A DNA stretch of 7,225 bases, taken from the NCBI GenBank assembly GCA_030145015.1, contig JAQYWI010000240.1, positions 1 to 7,225 of the forward strand. The letters run 5' to 3'. This stretch comes from Desulfobacterales bacterium (GTDB taxonomy: Bacteria; Desulfobacterota; Desulfobacteria; Desulfobacterales; JAHEIW01). Positions within the stretch are counted from its first letter, which is position 1, and the number at the start of each line of letters is the position of its first letter. The translations under genes were made by a program, and so were the position numbers. Shown piece after piece: positions 1 through 5,257 of the stretch. The notes beneath the pieces are model-generated. The model did not search any database and was not told the DNA's origin. It saw nothing but the letters and a program-made list of their open reading frames with translations.

Positions 1-82
1 TAATGGGAAATTAGAAGAATAACTAAATTAAAATATCGAGTTCTTTCCTAAAAAGGCTGCTATTTGAAAATATCAAAATGCG

Positions 83-118
83 GTCGAAGGACGAATATGC
101 AAAAAGGGCTTTTTCGAC
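83..118. repeat. Small imperfect palindrome, possible intergenic repeat or terminator
   Basis: GTCGAA at 83-88 is answered by its exact reverse complement TTCGAC at 113-118. Inside it, five A (101-105) and five T (110-114) flank GGGC and can form a second small stem. The T-run plus stem could end transcription entering from the left. The closed 36-bp shape also fits a dispersed palindromic intergenic repeat. Only one copy is in the window, so repeat status is inference. Confidence 0.35.
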
Positions 119-409
119 AATCTCCCAACATATCACCACTTTTGAATCGCTGAAAAACTTGCGATATTCAATTTATATCACAGATCCAATAATCCGCTGA
201 TTCAGTTTTTCTAAGATTATATGTTACATTGCGCAACCCACACTTTGGCCAAATTGTAGAGCGGCTATGTAGGGACAATCGCAAATTATTACATATATCT
301 TCTGGTCATCCAAAATATTTTCAAATCCCAAAATTGAAGATTACGCCAACATTTCGGTATATATCAATTCTGAAAATTGCTTGGATAGTAGTTTGTAATC
401 ACAACCAGG

Positions 410-441
410 AGGGGTGAACACGGGTAGTCGGATTCACCCCT
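410..441. promoter_or_regulatory. 9-bp perfect inverted repeat, possible operator or RNA hairpin
   Basis: AGGGGTGAA at 410-418 and TTCACCCCT at 433-441 are exact reverse complements separated by 14 bases. No T-run follows, so a classical terminator is unlikely. The right arm ends 12 bases before a TTGACA box at 454. The repeat could therefore be an operator just upstream of the deformylase-like gene's promoter, or the foot of a hairpin on a transcript entering from the left. Confidence 0.4.
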
Positions 442-453
442 ATATTGAAACGA

Positions 454-482
454 TTGACACCTGCCGCAATTCCGCATATGGA
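454..482 (+). promoter_or_regulatory. Candidate sigma-70 promoter for the deformylase-like gene
   Basis: A perfect TTGACA (454-459) is followed after 17 bases by TATGGA (477-482), which matches only the first three positions of the -10 consensus. It would start a transcript near 489, about 38 bases before the proposed TTG start. The weak -10 keeps confidence low. Confidence 0.3.
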
Positions 483-526
483 CATAGGGCGGAAACTTCA
501 AACCGCTGATACTAGAGGTGACGACT

Positions 527-1084
527 TTGTGGGGTAGAAGGAAATTCATAAAACTGGCCATGGCCGGACTTGTCGGCGGCACGGGGATCTATGCACTTCT
601 GAATGACTACCGCAAAAAAAATATATTAGATATCGTGGCGTATCCGGACCCGGCCCTCCGGAAAGTTTCAACGCCCATCGACCGGATTGATGACGCCGTC
701 ATCTCTATGGCCGATGCGATGATCGACACATTGCGGTTCAAGGCACCTTTTGAATTCTTTCTCCACGCATCCCTTTATAAAGGGCTGTCCGCGCCCCAGA
801 TCGGTATTCAAAAACGGCTTATCGTGTGCGGCCTTTACGGGGAGGTCCGGGCAATAGTCAACCCGGAGATCCTGGAAAAAAAAGGATCCTATGACAGCGA
901 AGAGTACTGCATGTCCCTGCCCCGGCATCGTCGCCAGACGGTCAAGCGCTCCAATTATGCAAAGGTCCGGTATCTGGGATTGGACAACAGGGAAAACATC
1001 CTCGATGCAAAGGGCCCTTCCGCCGCTTTGCTGGAGCACGAGATCGACCACCTCAACGGTATGCTCTATATCGATTACGCATAA
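527..1084 (+). CDS. Peptide deformylase family protein with twin-arginine-like N-terminus
   Basis: Peptide deformylases are metal hydrolases that remove the formyl group from the starting methionine of new proteins. All three family motifs are present, numbered from a GTG at 518: GLSAPQ (89-94), EYCMS with metal ligand Cys131 (129-133), and HEIDH with His174, Glu175 and His178 (174-178). YPDPALRKV near residue 42 is also typical of the family. I prefer the TTG start at 527 (185 aa) because AGAGGTGA at 514-521 is a strong ribosome-binding site 5 bases before it. The GTG at 518 overlaps that site and has none of its own. The N-terminus reads WGRRKFIK followed by a hydrophobic run (about 13-28), like a Tat signal, but no clear AxA cleavage site is visible, so it may be a membrane anchor. 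There are also about a dozen extra residues before motif 1. It appears to be a single-gene unit. The family is certain; export and substrate are inference. Confidence 0.85.
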   Translation: MWGRRKFIKLAMAGLVGGTGIYALLNDYRKKNILDIVAYPDPALRKVSTPIDRIDDAVISMADAMIDTLRFKAPFEFFLHASLYKGLSAPQIGIQKRLIVCGLYGEVRAIVNPEILEKKGSYDSEEYCMSLPRHRRQTVKRSNYAKVRYLGLDNRENILDAKGPSAALLEHEIDHLNGMLYIDYA

Positions 1085-1570
1085 ACCAATTTTTTCTCTT
1101 TTCCCCGTATTTATTATTTCGATAAATTCAATCTGAGGTGCCTGCCGGAATCCAATTATGGAATAAGACACCTATATTGAAATTTTTAGTAGACAAACTT
1201 AAGGATCGAATCCATCAATTGGGACCTTATTTAGGCCAGGTTTGAAAATGGTGGGTTGGTGTCATTTTTTTCTTGACACGCTAAATTCCTAATGGTATTC
1301 GGTTATTTATAGATATTGTTTCTAATATTTTTTTATTTATATAAAAAATAGATGGTTATAAACCTAACTGAAATAAACTATATCCTTAATACACGCTTTT
1401 ATGTCTCTTTTCTTCCCGGATTTTCAGTAAATTTTAATGATAAAAGCCCATTTATTTGGAATATTTTTTAGTGTCATTCATAAATATCGCGACGTTTTTT
1501 AAATAAAGTTATAACCTTCTAAAAATATTATAAATAAAATAAAAGCTAATCTTTTTATAACAGGGACGGA
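1085..1570. other. 486-bp AT-rich intergenic region
   Basis: No open frame worth calling is visible on either strand. The region is strongly AT-rich, especially from 1300 to 1560, with many A and T runs. It holds a candidate promoter with an overlapping inverted repeat near 1259-1301. No clear terminator hairpin follows the deformylase-like gene, although a pyrimidine-rich stretch begins just after its stop. Confidence 0.6.
1259..1301 (+). promoter_or_regulatory. Candidate promoter overlapped by an inverted repeat, upstream of the TetR gene
   Basis: TTGACA (1273-1278) is a perfect -35 box. After 17 bases comes TATTCG (1296-1301), a weak -10. The -35 overlaps the right arm of a perfect inverted repeat, GTGTCA (1259-1264) and TGACAC (1274-1279), with a T-rich 9-base spacer. 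An operator over the -35 would suit repression by the TetR protein encoded downstream. The distance to its start codon, about 270 bp, is long, so this may not be the main promoter. Confidence 0.3.
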
Positions 1571-2191
1571 ATGGCGCGAAATAATTCAAAAGAAAACACC
1601 CGGGTACGGATTATTAACTCCGCAAAAAAACTGTTTGCCGAGCAGGGTTACCAGAAAACAACGATCGTCGATATCTCAAAGCAGGCGGGGCTATCGGAAG
1701 CGGCGCTGTACGAATATTTCCAGGGTAAAGAAGACCTGCTGCTGACAATACCGGATCTCTGGGTCTCCGAATTGCTCGAGGACTTAGATGAACAATTATT
1801 TGGGGTCCGGGGAGCCGAAAACAAACTGCGGAAATATTTATGGTGGTACCTGCGGCGGATCGAACAATCACCGCTGGATGCTAAAATTGTTTACCTTTTT
1901 TTGAAAACCAACGCTAATTTTTTGAACACCGAAGTTTATGCCAACGTTAAAAAACTTTATTCCTATCTGGTCGAAATATTCGAAGATGGTTTAAAAACCG
2001 GCGAAATGAAAGCGGATCTCGATTCTCGCATCGCGCGCGATATATTTGTCGGAACCCTGGATCACATCATTACCCGCTGGCTGTTAAAGGACATGTCCTA
2101 TTCTCTGTTTGATAATTTGGACAATACCTTCGATCTTATCGTTAGCGCTTTTAAAGCAAACCCCTCAAATTCAACTGTTAATTTGAACTGA
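1571..2191 (+). CDS. TetR/AcrR-family transcriptional regulator
   Basis: This is a 206-residue DNA-binding regulator, the usual size for the family. The N-terminal helix-turn-helix is clear: RIINSAKKLFAEQGYQKT leads into ISKQAGLSEAALYEYF (about residues 35-50), with the recognition helix around 42-50, followed by the typical GKEDLL. The rest (about 65-200) is a helical ligand-binding and dimer domain. Its GTLDHIITRW segment recalls TetR proteins of the fatty-acid/acyl-CoA-responsive group, but that is only suggestive. The ATG at 1571 follows AGGGA with a 4-base gap. The stop lies 22 bp before the flavoenzyme start on the same strand, so the two are likely co-transcribed and the regulator probably controls that operon and itself. 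Its base composition is more AT-rich than the flavoenzyme gene. Family assignment is firm; ligand and target are inference. Confidence 0.92.
   Translation: MARNNSKENTRVRIINSAKKLFAEQGYQKTTIVDISKQAGLSEAALYEYFQGKEDLLLTIPDLWVSELLEDLDEQLFGVRGAENKLRKYLWWYLRRIEQSPLDAKIVYLFLKTNANFLNTEVYANVKKLYSYLVEIFEDGLKTGEMKADLDSRIARDIFVGTLDHIITRWLLKDMSYSLFDNLDNTFDLIVSAFKANPSNSTVNLN
2165..2186. promoter_or_regulatory. 7-bp perfect inverted repeat at the end of the TetR gene
   Basis: TCAAATT (2165-2171) and AATTTGA (2180-2186) are exact reverse complements with 8 bases between, inside the last codons of the regulator and about 28 bp before the flavoenzyme start. The 22-bp size suits a TetR dimer site, so it could be an internal operator. 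AT-rich palindromes also arise by chance, so confidence is low. Confidence 0.25.
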
Positions 2192-2213
2192 ACCATAAAA
2201 AGGAGGATGCGAA

Positions 2214-4202
2214 ATGGCCAAAACACTATTTGAATGGGATTATTCGGATTATCCGGGGGCCAAAACATACCCCCACCTGTTCAAGCCGATTCAAATTGGG
2301 AATCTCATGATACCCAATCGGATCAAGTATGCGGCTACCGAAGACAATCTGAATGGCCATGACGGGTTCGTCACCGATGCCGGGGTCGAGTATATGCGCC
2401 AGAGAGCTATTGGCGTTGTCGGCGGCTTGTGCTTCATGCAGGGTGTCTACATGGATGAGAAACGTCAGGGCCAGGGGTATATCGGCCAGGCAGCGGCCTG
2501 GGATGATAAGTTCATACCCGGATTAAAGCGGATCGCCGATGCGATCCATGAACAGAAAGCCGTGGCCGGTTATCAATTAATGGATTGCGGCCGCGTGGGT
2601 GCCGTCGAAACGGATTATTGCCATGGGCCCTCTGCAGTTCCCCAGCGCTTGCGTATCTTTAAGCCCGTAGAGGAGATGAGCAATGCCGATGTCAAACAGG
2701 TGGTTCAAGATCACGTTGATGCAGCCAGGCGGGGACTCGAAGCCGGTTTTGACATTATGGAGATATCGGGGATTGTGGGGTATCTGATTTCGAATTTTAT
2801 TTCCAGCTATACCAACCGGCGTACCGATGAGTATGGCGGAGATATTCGCGGCCGGATGCAGGCCGCGGTTGAGATCATCCAGGGTGTTAAAGCAGTGTGC
2901 GGCCCGGATATCCCCCTCGGAATTCGTTTGTGTTCCGAAGAGCTGCTGGATGATGTGCGCGGTAACACCCCGGAAGAATCCATGGAGACTTATAAGATTG
3001 CCGAGGAAGCCGGGGCAGACTATATCAGCTGCACATTGGGATGGCAGGAATCCATTTATCCGGTCATCAGCCGGGATATCCCCATGGGCAACTGGGTGCA
3101 TCTGGCCAAACGGGCCAAAGAGCATGTGAATATCCCCATTCAGATGGCCTACCGCTTGTTTAAACCGGATCTTCCAAATGAGAAAATCGGCGCCGGTGAG
3201 CTGGATATATGGGAAATATGCCGTTCGATGATTGCCGATCCGCACATGCCCAAGAAGGTGGCGGAAGGTCGAGAAGAAGAAATCCGGCACTGTGTGGCCT
3301 GCAATCTTTGCCTGGCAAGATTGTTCCGGGATGCACCCATGACCTGCTACATCAATCCGGTTTGTGCGCATGAATGGCAGGAAGAGTTTGCCAATCCCAA
3401 ATCCGCCGAAGAGGAAAAAGAAGTTATGGTCGTCGGCGCCGGTCCGGCGGGCCTTGAATGTGCCTATACGGCAGCCCGCAGAGGCCACGAAGTGCATGTC
3501 TATGATAAACGGGATGTTATCGGCGGCACCCTCAATGAGGCCAAAAGCGCACCTTACGGTGATGATGAGCTCTGGACCTGTGTGGAATATCAGCAGGCCA
3601 TGTGCGAACAGGCCGGGGTGACCTTTCATCTGGGCACCGAGGTAACCGATGACCTGATCGAAGAAGAAATGCCGGATACCGTGGTTTTGGCCACCGGCCC
3701 GGTCTATTCGAAAATTGAGGCTCCGGGCGGCGATGGCGATAATATTGTGAATCTTTTGGATGTGATGAACGCAAAAGCCGATGTCGGTGAATCCGTGGTT
3801 ATATACGGAAACCGTAAACCGGGAATCGGTTGCGCCTTGCATCTGGCCAAACAGGGCAAAAAAGTGACGATTGTCGGCAAGGAAAAAAGCGCCGGGTTTG
3901 ATGTCAACCCATCCTTTAAATGGCGTTATATGATCTACATGCGCCAGAACGGAATAACGGTCTATAATGATTGCGATATCGAAGAAGTCACCGATGATGG
4001 TGTTATTGTCAAATCATATGATGGCGTTCGCTGGCCGATCAAATGCGACACGGTGGTGATCAGCGATAGAGGGCCCAACGAGAGTTTGAAAAAGGCGGTT
4101 CAATCCGAGGGTATCGAACTTTTCGTCATCGGGGATGCACTGATTCCCCGAAATTTGTCCAGTGCCGTTCATGACGGCTACCGAGTCGGTATTCGCTTAT
4201 AA
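2214..4202 (+). CDS. FMN/Fe-S/FAD oxidoreductase of the 2,4-dienoyl-CoA reductase / trimethylamine dehydrogenase group
   Basis: This 662-residue cytoplasmic flavoenzyme has the layout of FadH and trimethylamine dehydrogenase. Residues about 20-350 form an FMN-binding Old Yellow Enzyme barrel (PNRIKYA near 34, GYLISNFIS at 189-197, NRRTDEYGG at 201-209). A 4Fe-4S site uses Cys360, 363, 366 and 378. A first dinucleotide-binding fold has GAGPAG at 408-413, and a second starts near 527. The C-terminal GDALIPRNLSSAVHDGY is typical of the family. Tyr190 matches FadH's catalytic Tyr, but the GWHEA motif reads GWQES, so Gln278 replaces the catalytic His. The cysteine spacing C-x2-C-x2-C at the cluster resembles trimethylamine dehydrogenase more than FadH. 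The second Rossmann motif reads GNRKPG, lacking the middle glycine. AAGGAGG lies 7 bases before the ATG. Alternatives are an enoate or bile-acid (BaiCD/BaiH-like) reductase or an amine dehydrogenase. The family is firm; the substrate is unknown. Confidence 0.9.
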   Translation: MAKTLFEWDYSDYPGAKTYPHLFKPIQIGNLMIPNRIKYAATEDNLNGHDGFVTDAGVEYMRQRAIGVVGGLCFMQGVYMDEKRQGQGYIGQAAAWDDKFIPGLKRIADAIHEQKAVAGYQLMDCGRVGAVETDYCHGPSAVPQRLRIFKPVEEMSNADVKQVVQDHVDAARRGLEAGFDIMEISGIVGYLISNFISSYTNRRTDEYGGDIRGRMQAAVEIIQGVKAVCGPDIPLGIRLCSEELLDDVRGNTPEESMETYKIAEEAGADYISCTLGWQESIYPVISRDIPMGNWVHLAKRAKEHVNIPIQMAYRLFKPDLPNEKIGAGELDIWEICRSMIADPHMPKKVAEGREEEIRHCVACNLCLARLFRDAPMTCYINPVCAHEWQEEFANPKSAEEEKEVMVVGAGPAGLECAYTAARRGHEVHVYDKRDVIGGTLNEAKSAPYGDDELWTCVEYQQAMCEQAGVTFHLGTEVTDDLIEEEMPDTVVLATGPVYSKIEAPGGDGDNIVNLLDVMNAKADVGESVVIYGNRKPGIGCALHLAKQGKKVTIVGKEKSAGFDVNPSFKWRYMIYMRQNGITVYNDCDIEEVTDDGVIVKSYDGVRWPIKCDTVVISDRGPNESLKKAVQSEGIELFVIGDALIPRNLSSAVHDGYRVGIRL

Positions 4203-4218
4203 AATAAGGAGGTTAACG

Positions 4219-4746
4219 ATGCAGGTTGATGCTGAAAAAGAAATAAACAAAATGTGGAAAACGTTACACAGCACCCAGAATGAAATCGGAAAAACCTATT
4301 ACCGCTGGCGACAGGTTGCCGTTGAATTTGCCGGTGAAGATACCAAACCCCTGGATGTCGCTTTAAGGGCAGCTGAAATATTTGGTAAGGATATCGGCAA
4401 AAGCTTCCTGCCGCGCATGAATTGGTTGAAAGGCGAGGAGGGCTTTTTAATGATCCTGGCCAGATCCCTGGCCGGACTCTGGAACACAGAAGGCGGCCGA
4501 GCATCGGTTGAGAAGGGTGAGAATTCCGGGGAACTTTTTATTAAATGTACCCGCGATCCGTGGCCGACCTGGGCCAAGGAATACGGCGCGCCTATGGAAG
4601 AGGTCGCCCTGTGCCGGGAACGGATGTGCCAGGCCATCCTGGAAGATGTCAGTCTTTTTATGAATGTTCCCTTGAAGATTGAACTTCAAAAGGCCATATC
4701 GCGAGGAGAGGGCGAGACAGTACTGAAGTTATCCAAAGCAGAATGA
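4219..4746 (+). CDS. Uncharacterised 175-residue protein co-transcribed with the flavoenzyme
   Basis: I do not recognise this protein with confidence. The ATG at 4219 is chosen because AAGGAGGT (4206-4213) sits 5 bases before it and it follows the flavoenzyme stop by 16 bp. An in-frame ATG at 4162 would overlap that gene and has no ribosome-binding site. The product is 175 aa, soluble, with no signal peptide or membrane segment. It looks largely helical and charged, with Cys110, Cys132 and Cys137. A Trp-rich piece, CTRDPWPTWAKEYGAPMEE (110-128), is followed by LCRERMC (131-137) and a Gly-Glu-rich end. The order of a Cys-Trp segment, a Leu-Cys segment and a terminal Gly-Glu turn faintly recalls L-2-amino-thiazoline-4-carboxylate hydrolase-type domains, but this is a weak impression. 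Tight linkage suggests a partner, chaperone or sequential enzyme for the flavoprotein. Confidence 0.85.
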   Translation: MQVDAEKEINKMWKTLHSTQNEIGKTYYRWRQVAVEFAGEDTKPLDVALRAAEIFGKDIGKSFLPRMNWLKGEEGFLMILARSLAGLWNTEGGRASVEKGENSGELFIKCTRDPWPTWAKEYGAPMEEVALCRERMCQAILEDVSLFMNVPLKIELQKAISRGEGETVLKLSKAE

Positions 4747-4780
4747 TTTAGTTGCAGGTTTTTGTGATTGATAAGTTATT

Positions 4781-4809
4781 TTGTTTAAATTTAGATATTT
4801 AATTATAAT
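4781..4809 (+). promoter_or_regulatory. Candidate sigma-70 promoter for the ferredoxin-epimerase-like genes
   Basis: TATAAT (4804-4809) is a perfect -10 box, and TTGTTT (4781-4786) is a half-matching -35 exactly 17 bases upstream. A transcript would start near 4816 and carry the whole 4823-4942 palindrome as its 5' leader before the ferredoxin ribosome-binding site. The surroundings are AT-rich, so a chance match is possible. Confidence 0.35.
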
Positions 4810-4822
4810 TTCTTAATGGAAT

Positions 4823-4942
4823 ACTGGAATTATGGAACAATGGAAAATTGGGTACGAAAAGCATATAAATCTAATTTTTATATAAATGATCCAGATCCGC
4901 TGAACCCATTATTCCACCAATCCATGTTTCCATTATTCCAGT
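4823..4942. repeat. 120-bp imperfect palindrome with TGGAAT-rich arms, MITE-like intergenic element
   Basis: The left arm begins ACTGGAATTATGGAA (4823-4837). The right arm ends TTCCATTATTCCAGT (4928-4942), its reverse complement at 14 of 15 positions. Further in, ATGGA (4840-4844) answers TCCAT (4921-4925), and the arms contain repeated TGGAA/TTCCA units. The centre (about 4853-4904) is AT-rich. There is no open reading frame. The structure fits a small non-autonomous palindromic element or REP-like repeat. It sits between the 175-residue protein and the ferredoxin and ends 11 bases before the ferredoxin's Shine-Dalgarno sequence. In RNA it would fold into a long hairpin. Confidence 0.6.
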
Positions 4943-4964
4943 TGTGAGTGATAGGAGATATCTT

Positions 4965-5171
4965 ATGGCAGCTCAAATTGATATGGATAAATGCACGATG
5001 TGCGGTGGGTATACATCCACTTTGTGTGTTGAGGTATGTCCGGATCAGGCGATCCGTGTACAGGACGGCCGGCCGGTGGTAACCGAATTTTTATGCGAGG
5101 ACTGCAACGAGTGCGGAATTATCTGCCCGGATAAGGCGATTAGCTTACCGCTTGAAAAGGTTACATTTTAA
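4965..5171 (+). CDS. 2[4Fe-4S] ferredoxin with an expanded first cluster motif
   Basis: This 68-residue cytoplasmic electron carrier is the usual length for a bacterial ferredoxin. Two 4Fe-4S motifs are visible. The first is Cys10-x2-Cys13-x7-Cys21-x3-Cys25-Pro, and the second is Cys44-x2-Cys47-x2-Cys50-x3-Cys54-Pro. The first has five more residues than the standard C-x2-C-x2-C-x3-C-P spacing (GGYTSTL between Cys13 and Cys21). Each motif would ligate one cluster. The ATG at 4965 is preferred because AGGAGA (4953-4958) lies 6 bases upstream. A GTG at 4944 would overlap the palindromic element and lacks a good site. Its place next to the flavoenzyme operon and the epimerase-like gene suggests it passes electrons to or from an enzyme of this cluster, possibly the flavoprotein. 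The partner is inference. Confidence 0.92.
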   Translation: MAAQIDMDKCTMCGGYTSTLCVEVCPDQAIRVQDGRPVVTEFLCEDCNECGIICPDKAISLPLEKVTF

Positions 5172-5202
5172 GTGGATTCAGGTCCGGGGTAGGCGAGCAA
5201 AC

Positions 5203-5220
5203 GGGAGACATTCGTCTCTT
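5203..5220 (+). terminator. Small hairpin between the ferredoxin and epimerase-like genes, weak terminator or processing site
   Basis: GAGAC (5205-5209) and GTCTC (5214-5218) pair across an ATTC loop, and two G-U pairs can extend the stem to GGGAGAC/GTCTCTT. Only a few T follow, so it is at best a weak terminator. It may instead alter the ratio of the two flanking gene products. It lies in the 86-bp gap after the ferredoxin stop. Confidence 0.3.
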
Positions 5221-5257
5221 TGATTCCCGAAAACCCCTTAAATACAAGGAGCCATCA

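Larger units (their letters stand above)
1..453. other. AT-rich non-coding region upstream of the deformylase-like gene
   Basis: No convincing gene is visible here. The only open frame of note (229-417, TTG start, 62 codons) has no Shine-Dalgarno sequence and no recognisable protein pattern, so I leave it out. The stretch holds a small palindrome at 83-118 and an inverted repeat at 410-441, listed separately. Nothing shows which gene lies to the left of the window. Confidence 0.6.

Noticed and set aside
229..417. 62-codon open frame with a TTG start
   Set aside because: No ribosome-binding site, AT-rich non-coding-like composition, no recognisable protein pattern.
668..1171. 167-codon minus-strand frame opposite the deformylase-like gene
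   Set aside because: The plus strand carries all three deformylase motifs; the minus product has none of any family I know.
1136..1174. Weak inverted repeat AGGTG/CACCT containing AATTATGGAA, which also occurs in the 4823 palindrome
   Set aside because: The arms are only 5 bp and the shared 10-mer is short and AT-rich, so a degraded second copy of the element cannot be claimed.
2577..3842. Long minus-strand open frame (421 codons) inside the flavoenzyme gene
   Set aside because: It lies wholly opposite a gene with clear family motifs. Its translation shows no domain pattern, so it is a shadow of codon bias.
4162..4218. Longer start (ATG at 4162) for the 175-residue protein
   Set aside because: It would overlap the end of the flavoenzyme gene and lacks a Shine-Dalgarno, whereas the ATG at 4219 has AAGGAGGT 5 bases upstream.
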